A stretch of 15,503 bases of DNA from Paracoccaceae bacterium (GTDB lineage: Bacteria > Pseudomonadota > Alphaproteobacteria > Rhodobacterales > Rhodobacteraceae). The notes beneath the pieces were generated by a model. It was not told where the DNA came from, made no database searches, and saw only the letters and a program-made list of their open reading frames with translations. The position numbers and the translations under genes were made by a program. The stretch lies in the NCBI GenBank assembly GCA_025458985.1, contig JALORM010000005.1:1-15503 (forward strand), written 5' to 3'. Of the stretch, positions 1 to 6,701 are shown piece by piece (the stretch's first letter is position 1; the number at the start of each line of letters is the position of its first letter).

Positions 1-2
1 GG

Positions 3-284
3 CGCCCCCATGCCGTCGCCCATCTTTCCGATGATGATCTGACGGAAGCCGTCACCGAGGCGCGCGAGGCGGCAGCGGGCTACGGCATCGCCGACCCGCA
101 GCTCCGGGCGCGGTTCGTCATGCTGGGCGTCGCCGTCGCGCCCGGCTTCTGGCGCTACCGCGAGATCGAGGCGATTCTCCTCGGCCATACCGGCACGCCC
201 GACATCCGCTTCGGCGATGTCTGCGCGATGGTCGCTGCCGGCTTCCGGGCCGCCGGCCGCGACGCCGAGATCTGGTGGCGCTGA
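3..284 (+). CDS. C-terminal fragment of a putative toxin-accessory protein (5' end outside window)
   Basis: The frame is open from the window edge to a TGA at 282-284, giving the last 93 residues of a protein whose start lies upstream. The visible part is mostly helical in character, with the stretch RFVMLGVAVAPGFWRY near its middle and a C-terminus ending EIWWR. I do not recognise a named domain with certainty. The pattern of an aromatic 'PGFWRY' followed by an 'IEAILLG' helix resembles small accessory proteins encoded just before type VI effectors. This role is inferred from position: the stop overlaps the ATG of the Tox-REase-5 gene by one base (TGATG), which implies translational coupling. 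Alternatives are the tail of an adaptor or of an unrelated hypothetical protein. That it is a real coding region is well supported by the frame and coupling; the function is weakly supported. Confidence 0.6.
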   Translation, partial: RPHAVAHLSDDDLTEAVTEAREAAAGYGIADPQLRARFVMLGVAVAPGFWRYREIEAILLGHTGTPDIRFGDVCAMVAAGFRAAGRDAEIWWR

Positions 285-994
285 TGGCGACCGCGCTGCC
301 CCCGAACTGCGCCTGGATGCTGCCCGGCATCCTCGGCATCTGCATCGGCCCTGGCCCCGACCTGCCGATGCCGGAGCTGCCGATGCCAGGGCCGGACCTG
401 CCGGGCCTCGATCTGCCCGACACGCCTCCGCAGGCTGTGCCCGGTGCACAGGTCGAGGCCCGCGCCATTGCCCGCACCCGCGACGACGTCTGCACCGTCG
501 GCTGCGACGCCTGTGTGGCGGCATCGACCGGTTTCCCGCAATGGGTCAGCTACCGCGACGATCCCGACGCACCGCTGGCCGGGACGGCGGAACGCGGCTA
601 CGCCTACCAGCACTTCGTCTGCCGCCTGCCGCATGAGCCTGTCGCGCGCCGGATCATGGAATGGCAGTTCGCGGGGTACTCGTGGGACGGGATCGAGGTC
701 GTGACCTGCACGCTGCTTGAGGCGAAGTACGGGTATGACGAGTTTCTGGAAGATGATTGGCAGGGCGGTTTGCCACGGTTGAAAACGTGGGCGATCAAGG
801 CGGGAATACAGGTCTTCGTCGATCTGGTCACCCAGGCGGGCGAGCAAGCCGCCCGTATCGCGCCTTTCAGGCCGGAGGTGAGTCTGCGTTGGGTATTCAG
901 CCACCAGCGACCAATGATCTATTTCGTTGCGCTCCTCAACAACGGCAGTTTCGTCGATGTGGAGACGGAGTGGCGCCCGATGGCCGGGGGATAG
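284..994 (+). CDS. Tox-REase-5 domain nuclease toxin, probable type VI / polymorphic toxin effector
   Basis: A 236-residue protein from ATG 284; an in-frame GTG at 275 is possible, but the TGATG coupling favours 284. Residues 1-22 are short and hydrophobic, 24-46 are a Pro-rich repeat, and from about 70 to the end the protein matches the Tox-REase-5 pattern by eye: clustered cysteines (C70, C74, C77), a 'YQHFVCRLP' segment (108-116), 'EWQFAGYSWDG' (126-136) and 'LLEAKYGYDEFL' (144-155). D135 with E146 and K148 would form the D-(E/D)-x-K site of the restriction-endonuclease fold, so DNA cleavage is the expected activity. In this family the toxin is usually exported by type VI secretion. No PAAR or VgrG part is present within the protein, so delivery would depend on an upstream partner, presumably outside the window. 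The immunity gene follows after one base. GC drops from about residue 135 onward. Confidence 0.85.
   Translation: MATALPPNCAWMLPGILGICIGPGPDLPMPELPMPGPDLPGLDLPDTPPQAVPGAQVEARAIARTRDDVCTVGCDACVAASTGFPQWVSYRDDPDAPLAGTAERGYAYQHFVCRLPHEPVARRIMEWQFAGYSWDGIEVVTCTLLEAKYGYDEFLEDDWQGGLPRLKTWAIKAGIQVFVDLVTQAGEQAARIAPFRPEVSLRWVFSHQRPMIYFVALLNNGSFVDVETEWRPMAGG
353..421 (+). repeat. Proline-rich tandem repeat in the toxin N-terminus
   Basis: Residues 24-46 of the toxin repeat a short unit of the form (G/E)-P-D-L-P-(M/G)-P: DLPMP, ELPMP, DLPG and DLPD follow one another. The unit is degenerate at DNA level (ctgccgatgcc occurs twice). It looks like a flexible linker between a short leader and the nuclease domain, and could change length by slippage. 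That role is inferred. Confidence 0.6.
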
Positions 995-995
995 T

Positions 996-1727
996 ATGCA
1001 ACTCGTCTTCAACATGAAGCCGGACACATCTGACTTCGTCACGGGAATCCACGACTTTTTGGCGCTTCTGCCCTCTCTTTCATCGCGAAGGCTGTTCTGG
1101 CCGGACTGGAAACACGCGATGCAGATCATCCGCAACGACGATGCAGTCTATGTCGAGCGGATGCGGCAAGAGAACTTCAAGGCGGATCCTTCGCAGCTTG
1201 ACTCAAGGCCGAGAGACACTTTCCACGCCTCGGCCTACAACGAGGAAAACGAACAAGGTGAGATTCTCGTGGTCGCCACTTATCGGTGGGGCAGTTCGGC
1301 GATATTGCTGCCGCACCTTGCTCTAGAACTCCGCGAACCCCACCCCATCCACGGCCTGGACATCTCGCTGTTCGTCGAGACGTTCGATGCCGTCATCGCG
1401 TGGAAACGCCCGCAACACGCCTCGATGGCCCCGCCTGATTACCGTATGGACCTCCAGCCTCTCGACCGCGCCCGCCGCGGCATCGGCTGGCTGGGCTGGA
1501 TACCCTTCGAGGTCTCCGCGGAAGACGTCCCCGAGGCGGCCATCGTCCAGCCGATGCGGGGGGGCACGTTCCTCGCCTCGCAGCGCGACTGGTGGTTCGC
1601 GGCCGGCCCCCGCAAGGACGAGGCCGCCATCGCCCGGGCGCAGGCGCTGGACCTCAGGCTCAACTACCTCGGCCTTCTGCCCACCGTCGAAGAGCTGCGG
1701 CGCGGCGACTGGGGGCGGGGCGGCTGA
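996..1727 (+). CDS. Imm52-like immunity protein for the upstream Tox-REase-5 toxin
   Basis: A 243-residue soluble protein without signal peptide or membrane segment. I place the start at ATG 996, one base after the toxin stop, with GGGGG at 986-990 as ribosome site; the frame extends upstream to 927 but that would overlap the toxin. The C-terminal half carries 'GWLGWIP' (164-170), a Gly-Gly-Thr turn near 189-191 and 'LNYLGLLP' (222-229), which fit my memory of Imm52 proteins encoded next to Tox-REase-5 toxins. Expected role: bind and neutralise the nuclease in the cytoplasm of the producer and its kin. The first half (to about residue 110) is low-GC; the second half returns to the GC level of the core genes. 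It could also be a diverged immunity protein of another family, but adjacency to the toxin makes the immunity role likely. Confidence 0.75.
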   Translation: MQLVFNMKPDTSDFVTGIHDFLALLPSLSSRRLFWPDWKHAMQIIRNDDAVYVERMRQENFKADPSQLDSRPRDTFHASAYNEENEQGEILVVATYRWGSSAILLPHLALELREPHPIHGLDISLFVETFDAVIAWKRPQHASMAPPDYRMDLQPLDRARRGIGWLGWIPFEVSAEDVPEAAIVQPMRGGTFLASQRDWWFAAGPRKDEAAIARAQALDLRLNYLGLLPTVEELRRGDWGRGG

Positions 1728-1742
1728 CGCGTGCCGCGCCTG

Positions 1743-1772
1743 CTGGCAAAATCTTCACCCTCCCGTTATAGA
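1743..1772 (+). promoter_or_regulatory. Candidate sigma-70 type promoter for frr
   Basis: CTGGCA at 1743-1748 and TATAGA at 1767-1772 are separated by 18 nt in the 77-nt gap before frr. Each matches consensus at four of six positions. The gap is visibly AT-richer than its surroundings and there is no clear terminator after the immunity gene, so a new promoter here would free frr from the toxin cassette. Called by eye; the exact hexamers are uncertain. Confidence 0.35.
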
Positions 1773-1804
1773 CGGCGAAAAGGGGCAAGATACGGACGGC
1801 AGCG

Positions 1805-2368
1805 ATGGCAGACGACATCGAGATCGACACCGACGACCTGGAACGCCGGATGGACGGGGCGCTGACCGCGCTCCGGCACGAGTTCGGGTCGCTGCGCACG
1901 GGGCGGGCTTCCGCTTCGCTGGTGGAACCCGTGCAGGTCGAGGCCTATGGCCAGATGACACCGATCAACCAGCTTGGCACCGTCAACGTGCCGGAACCGC
2001 GGATGGTCACCATCAACGTCTGGGACAAGGGCCTTGTCGGCAAGGTCGAGAAGGCGATCCGCGAAAGCGGGCTCGGCATCAACCCGCAGACCAACGGCAC
2101 CATCATCATGCTGCCGATCCCCGAACTGAACGAGGAACGCCGCCGCGACCTGACCAAGGTCGCCGCGCAATATGCCGAAAGCGCGCGGGTCGCGATCCGC
2201 AACGTCCGCCGCGACGGGATGGACATGGTCAAGAAGGCCAAGACCGACGGGATGAGCGAGGACGACCAGAAGTTCTGGCACGACGCCATCCAGGACATGA
2301 CCGACCGGCACATCGGCCTTGTGGACAAGGCGCTCGAGGCCAAGCAGGCCGAGATCATGCAGGTGTAA
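1805..2368 (+). CDS. frr: Ribosome recycling factor
   Basis: This 187-residue protein is full length for the family (about 185). It splits the post-termination ribosome together with EF-G so that subunits can be reused, and is essential in most bacteria. Visible hallmarks are 'LRTGRAS' (30-36), 'INQLGTVNVPEPRM' (54-67) in the beta domain, 'NEERRRDLTK' (109-118) and 'IRNVRRDGMD' (131-140), where R132 corresponds to the functionally critical arginine of the E. coli protein at the same number. The start at ATG 1805 has only a weak purine-rich leader (ggacggcagcg). In related genomes pyrH is normally the next gene upstream; here a toxin-immunity cassette sits in that place. It heads the co-directional envelope block, with 20 nt to uppS. 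Identification is certain. Confidence 0.98.
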   Translation: MADDIEIDTDDLERRMDGALTALRHEFGSLRTGRASASLVEPVQVEAYGQMTPINQLGTVNVPEPRMVTINVWDKGLVGKVEKAIRESGLGINPQTNGTIIMLPIPELNEERRRDLTKVAAQYAESARVAIRNVRRDGMDMVKKAKTDGMSEDDQKFWHDAIQDMTDRHIGLVDKALEAKQAEIMQV

Positions 2369-2388
2369 CCCCGTAGAGCGAGGGGCCC

Positions 2389-3120
2389 ATGGCCGCCGAC
2401 GACCTTCCGCCGCCGCCAGCGCCCCTGCATGTGGCGATCATCATGGACGGCAACGGCCGCTGGGCCACGAGCCGCGGCTGGCCGCGCCTTGTCGGCCACC
2501 GCCGCGGGGCCGAGCGGGTGCGCCACATCGTCGAGGCCTGCCCGGGCCTCGGGATCACGCATCTGACGCTCTATGCCTTCTCGACCGAGAACTGGAAACG
2601 CTCGACCGAAGAGGTCATCGGCCTGATGACGATCTTCTCGGCCTACATCCGGTCCGAGGCCAAGCGCCTCTCGGCCGAGGGCGTGCGCCTGCGCTTCATC
2701 GGCGACCGGTCGCGGCTGGACCACAAGCTGCAGCGCCTGATGGCCTGGGTCGAGGCGAAGACGGCGCACAGCAGCCGCCTGAATCTGACGGTCGCGATCA
2801 ACTACGGCGGCCGCAACGAGATCCTGCGTGCAGCCCGCGCCCTTGCCGAGCAGGCCGTGGCCGGGGACCTCGATCCCGCCATGCTGGGCGAGGCCGACGT
2901 GGTGCGGGCGCTCGACACCCACGACCTTCCCGACCCCGACCTCGTGATCCGCACCTCCGGCGAGACGCGGGTGTCGAACTACCTGCTCTGGCAGGCGGCC
3001 TACGCCGAATACGAGTTCACGCCCACCCTCTGGCCCGACTTCGGCCCCGACGAGCTTGCGGCCATCGTCCGCAAGTTCGCCCTGCGCGAGCGGCGCTATG
3101 GCGGTGTCGTGACCGCATGA
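2389..3120 (+). CDS. uppS: Isoprenyl transferase / di-trans,poly-cis-undecaprenyl diphosphate synthase
   Basis: A 243-residue cytosolic cis-prenyltransferase. It extends farnesyl diphosphate with eight isopentenyl units to make undecaprenyl diphosphate, the lipid carrier for peptidoglycan and polysaccharide units. Signature motifs are all present: 'IIMDGNGRWA' (17-26) with catalytic D20, 'LTLYAFSTENWKR' for the second conserved region, 'NYGGRNEI', and the C-terminal 'IRTSGETRVSNYLLWQ' followed by 'AEYEFTPTLWPDF'. A ribosome site AGGGG lies at 2381-2385. The gene ends in an ATGA overlap with cdsA, so the two are translationally coupled. The MEP-pathway gene dxr, two genes downstream, supplies its substrates. 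Some family members make other chain lengths; length specificity cannot be read from the sequence. Confidence 0.97.
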   Translation: MAADDLPPPPAPLHVAIIMDGNGRWATSRGWPRLVGHRRGAERVRHIVEACPGLGITHLTLYAFSTENWKRSTEEVIGLMTIFSAYIRSEAKRLSAEGVRLRFIGDRSRLDHKLQRLMAWVEAKTAHSSRLNLTVAINYGGRNEILRAARALAEQAVAGDLDPAMLGEADVVRALDTHDLPDPDLVIRTSGETRVSNYLLWQAAYAEYEFTPTLWPDFGPDELAAIVRKFALRERRYGGVVTA

Positions 3121-3911
3121 CCGCCGCCGCAGGCAAGTTCGCCGATCTCGCGACGCGGCTCGGCTCGGGCGCGATCCTTGCCGGGGTCGGCATTGCGGCG
3201 ATCTGGGCGGGCGGCCTGTGGTTCCAGGCGCTCGCCGTCGCCGCCGCCGCGATCATGACCTGGGAACTGGCGCGGATGCTGGCGCCCTGCGACGGGGCAG
3301 GGGCCTATGCGCTGGCCGCCCTGGCGCTTGCCGCGCTTGTGCTCGCGCACCTGCTGCCGGGGGCCTGGGGTCTCGTGCCGCTGGTCCTGCCGGGCCTCGC
3401 CGCGCTGGTGCTGCGCCGGCCCGGCGCCCTGCTCTTCGCGGCCTACGGCACCGCGGTCCTCGTCGCCGCCTATGGCCTTGTGGTCTTCCGCGACGGCTAT
3501 GGCGGGCTCTGGCTCGGCTGGCTGGTTGCGGTGGTGGTCGTGACCGATATCGCGGGCTACTTCGCTGGGCGTCTGATCGGCGGGCCGAAGTTCTGGCCGG
3601 CGGTCAGCCCGAAGAAGACCTGGGCCGGCATCGTCGCGGGCTGGATCGGCGGTGCGCTCGTCGGGCTCGCGTTCCTGGGCTTCACCACGGCGGGGCGCGA
3701 CCTGCCCTGGATCTCGGCCGCTCTCGCCTTCGCCTCGCAGATGGGCGACGCCGCGGAAAGCGCGATCAAGCGGCATGCTGGCGTCAAGGACGCCTCGCAG
3801 CTGATTCCCGGCCATGGCGGCTTGCTCGACCGGTTCGACGCGCTTCTCGGTGGCGCGCTCTTCATGCTGATCGTGTCGTTCTTCGTCGTCGTGCCGGTGG
3901 CGCGGGGCTAG
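3117..3911 (+). CDS. cdsA: Phosphatidate cytidylyltransferase (CDP-diacylglycerol synthase)
   Basis: A 264-residue inner-membrane enzyme that converts phosphatidic acid and CTP to CDP-diacylglycerol, the precursor of all major phospholipids. The start at ATG 3117 overlaps the uppS stop (ATGA); the open frame runs further upstream, but only inside uppS. Most of the chain is hydrophobic, with some seven or eight membrane segments rich in Ala, Leu, Val and Gly. The family signature is complete at 215-241: S-A-I-K-R, then K224-D225, then 'IPGHGGLLDRFD' (230-241). 'SPKKTWAG' near residue 163 is the second conserved site. The gene is three nt from dxr, so it is almost certainly cotranscribed with its neighbours. 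Confidence 0.96.
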   Translation: MTAAAGKFADLATRLGSGAILAGVGIAAIWAGGLWFQALAVAAAAIMTWELARMLAPCDGAGAYALAALALAALVLAHLLPGAWGLVPLVLPGLAALVLRRPGALLFAAYGTAVLVAAYGLVVFRDGYGGLWLGWLVAVVVVTDIAGYFAGRLIGGPKFWPAVSPKKTWAGIVAGWIGGALVGLAFLGFTTAGRDLPWISAALAFASQMGDAAESAIKRHAGVKDASQLIPGHGGLLDRFDALLGGALFMLIVSFFVVVPVARG

Positions 3912-3914
3912 GCG

Positions 3915-5093
3915 GTGCGGCGGGTCACGATCTTCGGGGCGACCGGGTCTATCGGCGAGAACACCGTCGACCTCATCGCCCGGCGGCCCGAAGCCTACGA
4001 GGTCGTGGCGCTGACCGGCGGGCGCAACGTCGCCCGCCTGGCGCGTCAGGCGATGGCCCTCCGCGCCAGGCTTGCCGTCACCTGCCATCCCGAATGCCAC
4101 GCCGACTTGCGCGAGGCGCTGGCCGGCACGGGGATCGAGACCGCCGCCGGACCCGACGCGCTCATCGAGGCCGCCGACCGCCCGGCCGACTGGGTCATGA
4201 GCGGGATCGTCGGCGCGGCGGGGCTTGCGCCGGGGTTCCGCGCACTGCGCCACGGCAGCACTCTGGCGCTGGCCAACAAGGAAAGCCTTGTCACCGCGGG
4301 CCCGCTTCTGATGGCCGAGGCGCGCGCCCACGGCGCCACGATCCTGCCGGTCGACAGCGAGCATTCGGCAGTGTTCCAGGGCCTTGTCGGCGAGGACATC
4401 GCCGCCGTGGAGCGCATCGTCATCACCGCCTCGGGCGGCGCGTTCCGCGACTGGCCGCTGGAACGGCTCGCCGATGCGACGCTGGCCGAGGCCTCGACGC
4501 ATCCGAACTGGGCGATGGGCCAGCGCATCACCATCGACAGCGCCTCGATGTTCAACAAGTCGCTCGAACTCATCGAGACGCGCGAGTTCTTCGGGGTCGA
4601 GCCGTCGCGGATCGAGGTTGTGATCCACCCCGAAAGCCTCGTGCACGCGCTGGTCGGCTTCCGCGACGGCGCGCTGATGGCGCATCTGGGCCCTCCCGAC
4701 ATGCGCCACGCGATCGGCTACGCGCTCAACTGGCCGGAACGGGCCGACCTGCCGGTGGCCCGGCTCGACCTTGCCGCGATCGGCCAGCTCAACTTCCACG
4801 CTCCCGACCCGCGCCGCTATCCCGCCCTGGCGCTGGCGCGGCAGGTGATGGAGACGCGCGGCCTGGCCGGTGCCGCCTTCAACGCCGCCAAGGAATGCGC
4901 CCTCGACGCCTTCATCGCGGGCCGGATCGGCTTCACCGACATGGCGCGCGTGGTCGAGGCCGCGCTCGACAGCCTTGCCGGCGATCCTGGGCTTGGCATT
5001 CCGGCCGAAAACCTCGATACCGTCTTCGCAATGGACCATCTCGCCCGGGTCCGGGCGGGCGAGGCGGTCCGGGCGCTCACCGCAAGGACCTGA
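3915..5093 (+). CDS. dxr: 1-deoxy-D-xylulose 5-phosphate reductoisomerase
   Basis: A 392-residue cytosolic enzyme that rearranges and reduces 1-deoxy-xylulose 5-phosphate to 2-C-methyl-erythritol 4-phosphate with NADPH, the first committed step of the MEP isoprenoid route. The N-terminal NADPH fold shows 'GATGSIG' (8-14). 'NKES' (121-124), D147 and E149 in 'VDSEHSA', 'ASGGAF' (172-177), 'HPNW' (196-199) and 'NKSLE' (214-218) form the substrate and metal site; D147, E149 and E218 match the three metal ligands of the E. coli enzyme. The start is GTG at 3915, three nt after cdsA, with a GGGG tract about seven nt upstream; this gives the conserved beta strand 'RRVTIFG' directly at the N-terminus, as in homologues. 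Full length and intact. Confidence 0.98.
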   Translation: MRRVTIFGATGSIGENTVDLIARRPEAYEVVALTGGRNVARLARQAMALRARLAVTCHPECHADLREALAGTGIETAAGPDALIEAADRPADWVMSGIVGAAGLAPGFRALRHGSTLALANKESLVTAGPLLMAEARAHGATILPVDSEHSAVFQGLVGEDIAAVERIVITASGGAFRDWPLERLADATLAEASTHPNWAMGQRITIDSASMFNKSLELIETREFFGVEPSRIEVVIHPESLVHALVGFRDGALMAHLGPPDMRHAIGYALNWPERADLPVARLDLAAIGQLNFHAPDPRRYPALALARQVMETRGLAGAAFNAAKECALDAFIAGRIGFTDMARVVEAALDSLAGDPGLGIPAENLDTVFAMDHLARVRAGEAVRALTART

Positions 5094-5096
5094 CGC

Positions 5097-6455
5097 GTGG
5101 ATCTTCTCGGCCTCATCCCGAGCTTCGGCAATCTCGCCCTGACGCTCGTCGCTTTCGTGGCGGCGCTGTCGATCATCGTCTTCGTGCACGAATACGGCCA
5201 CTACATCGTGGGCCGCTGGTCGGGCATCCATGCCGAGGTCTTCTCGCTGGGCTTCGGCCCTGTCCTTTACGCGCGCACCGACCGGCGTGGCACGCGCTGG
5301 CAGGTGGCCGCGCTGCCCTTCGGCGGCTACGTGAAGTTCCTCGGCGATGCCGATGCGGCGAGCGCGGGCAAGGACGAGAGCTTTCTCGAACACATCGCCC
5401 ATGCCGAGCGCGAGAAGGAGATCCGCCGCTCGATGCACGGTGCACCGCTCTGGGCGCGGGCGTCGACGGTGGCCGCCGGGCCAGTATTCAACTTCATCCT
5501 GTCGATCCTGATCTACGCCTGCTTCCTGCTGTTCATGGGGCCTGCGGTGCCCCAGCCCACCGTGGGGCAGATGGCCGATCTGCCTGCGCCGTCGCAGCCG
5601 GTGGACCTGCGCCCGGGCGACGTGGTCGTCGGACTGGGCGGGCGCCCGGTCGAAAGCTTCGACGGCCTGCAGGACGCCGCCGCGGCGCTGGACCCCGCGC
5701 CGGTCGTTCCCTACACCGTGCGTCGGGATGGCGCCGAGATCGAGGTGCCCGGCCCCTGGCCCTATCCGGCGCTGGTCGAGGGGTTCCAGCCGCTGTCGGC
5801 CGGCAAGGACGCCGGGCTGCGCATCGGCGACGTGATCCTCGAGGCCGGCGGGCGCGAGATCGTCGACTTCACCCAGCTCGTCGAGGTGGTGACCACGTCC
5901 GGGGGCAATCCGATCCCCATGGTCGTCTGGCGCGACGGCAGCACGTTCGACCTGTCGGTCACGCCGCGCTCGCGCGACTACCAGCCGCCGGGGGGCGAGT
6001 TCGAGCGCCGCTGGATGCTGGGCATCCCGCAGTCGCTGGCTTTCGAGCCGGCGCGCGAATCCGCCGGGCTCGTGGGGGCAATCACAGGCGGGGCGGCGCA
6101 GACCTGGGGGATCGTCACGACCTCGCTCTCGGCCTTGGGCAAGATGGTCACCGGGGTGATTTCGGCCTGCAATGTCAGCGGGCCGATCACCATCGCCAGG
6201 GCGTCCGGCGACATGGCAAGCCAGGGCCTGACCCAGTTCATCCAGTTCGTAGCGCTGCTGTCGACCGCCGTCGGCATGCTGAACCTGTTCCCGATCCCGG
6301 TACTCGACGGCGGACATCTTATGTTCCATGCCTACGAGGCAGTGTTCCGCCGCCCGCCCTCCGAGGCGGCGCTGAAGCGGCTGATGGCGGTCGGGCTCAC
6401 GCTGATTCTGGCGCTCATGTTCTTTGCGCTCTTCAACGACTTCCGCTGCCGCTGA
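5097..6455 (+). CDS. rseP: RseP-type site-2 zinc metalloprotease
   Basis: A 452-residue inner-membrane protease of the S2P family, which cuts transmembrane substrates such as anti-sigma factors and remnant signal peptides. The first membrane segment carries the zinc site 'HEYGH' (31-35: H31, E32, H35). The last third contains 'VLDGGHL' (402-408), where D404 is the third ligand, followed by a C-terminal membrane helix. Between them lie two PDZ-like regions (about 130-220 and 225-300), the second recognisable from 'GLRIGDVILEAGGREI'. The start is GTG 5097, three nt after dxr, with AAGGA at 5084-5088. A 246-nt gap follows before bamA, the longest in the block. Which anti-sigma factor it acts on is not visible here. 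Confidence 0.96.
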   Translation: MDLLGLIPSFGNLALTLVAFVAALSIIVFVHEYGHYIVGRWSGIHAEVFSLGFGPVLYARTDRRGTRWQVAALPFGGYVKFLGDADAASAGKDESFLEHIAHAEREKEIRRSMHGAPLWARASTVAAGPVFNFILSILIYACFLLFMGPAVPQPTVGQMADLPAPSQPVDLRPGDVVVGLGGRPVESFDGLQDAAAALDPAPVVPYTVRRDGAEIEVPGPWPYPALVEGFQPLSAGKDAGLRIGDVILEAGGREIVDFTQLVEVVTTSGGNPIPMVVWRDGSTFDLSVTPRSRDYQPPGGEFERRWMLGIPQSLAFEPARESAGLVGAITGGAAQTWGIVTTSLSALGKMVTGVISACNVSGPITIARASGDMASQGLTQFIQFVALLSTAVGMLNLFPIPVLDGGHLMFHAYEAVFRRPPSEAALKRLMAVGLTLILALMFFALFNDFRCR

Positions 6456-6471
6456 CGGCCTCGGTCGGCCG
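6456..6471 (+). terminator. Weak stem-loop directly after rseP
   Basis: CGGCC (6456-6460) pairs with GGCCG (6467-6471) around a six-base loop, starting on the base after the rseP stop codon. No run of T follows directly, so it is not a classical intrinsic terminator. It may attenuate, protect the 3' end, or mean nothing in DNA this GC-rich. Confidence 0.2.
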
Positions 6472-6496
6472 GACCCGGCGCGCCTTCCTTTCCCTA

Positions 6497-6509
6497 CCGC
6501 ACAGTGCGG
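6497..6509. other. Perfect palindrome in the rseP-bamA gap
   Basis: CCGCAC, one central A, then GTGCGG: both arms match exactly. A one-base centre is poor for an RNA hairpin but usual for a dimeric DNA-binding protein. It lies about 120 nt upstream of the candidate bamA -35. The rest of the gap (6456-6701) is GC-rich, contains CCGGCCGGCCCG twice (from 6543 and 6595), and shows no convincing small gene. Confidence 0.3.
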
Positions 6510-6630
6510 CGTGCCGTCGCCTGCACGCCCCGGTTGCGCATCCCGGCCGGCCCGCCTCCGCATGTCCGCCACGCGCTGCGCCCCGGCCGCCACTCCGGCC
6601 GGCCCGGCGGCTCCGGGCGGCGGCAACGTT

Positions 6631-6660
6631 TTGACAAGCCCCCGCGAATCCCGGTAGTCA
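6631..6660 (+). promoter_or_regulatory. Candidate bamA promoter with perfect -35
   Basis: TTGACA at 6631-6636 matches the sigma-70 -35 exactly. At the expected distance there is GGTAGTCA (6653-6660), so the -10 would be TAG-type and poor against TATAAT. It lies 42 nt upstream of the chosen bamA start, in the only wide gap between rseP and bamA. The strong -35 makes a real promoter plausible; the -10 assignment is weak. Confidence 0.5.
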
Positions 6661-6690
6661 GGTCGGCAACAATGGCGGTAACGACTTCGA

Positions 6691-6697
6691 CGGGGGA
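6691..6697 (+). promoter_or_regulatory. Ribosome site that decides the bamA start
   Basis: CGGGGGA sits four nt before ATG 6702. The alternative ATG 6672 is preceded by ggtcggcaaca, a poorer site, and would add ten polar residues before the signal peptide. Confidence 0.5.
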
Positions 6698-6701
6698 TGA
6701 C

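Noticed and set aside
275..283. GTG start of the toxin at 275
   Set aside because: It adds only three residues and lacks a better ribosome site; the TGATG junction with the upstream gene favours ATG 284, though GTG is not excluded.
927..995. Earlier in-frame start for the immunity gene at 927
   Set aside because: It would overlap the toxin by 68 nt, and the ATG at 996 has a GGGGG ribosome site and follows the toxin stop directly.
1..1727. Prophage or genomic-island boundary at the left edge
   Set aside because: No tRNA, integrase, direct repeat or phage gene is visible in the window; the toxin cassette alone does not show an island end.
1730..1760. Possible terminator between the immunity gene and frr (TGCC/GGCA stem followed by AAAATCTT)
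   Set aside because: Only four base pairs and no T run; too weak to call.
6543..6607. Two copies of CCGGCCGGCCCG as a possible mobile-element or attachment repeat
   Set aside because: Short, self-complementary and of the kind expected by chance at this GC content; no integrase or transposase is nearby.
3218..6634. A 1138-codon plus-strand frame overlapping cdsA, dxr and rseP
   Set aside because: It is Arg/Ala/Gly/Pro-rich with no recognisable motif and overlaps three certain genes in another frame; a GC artefact.
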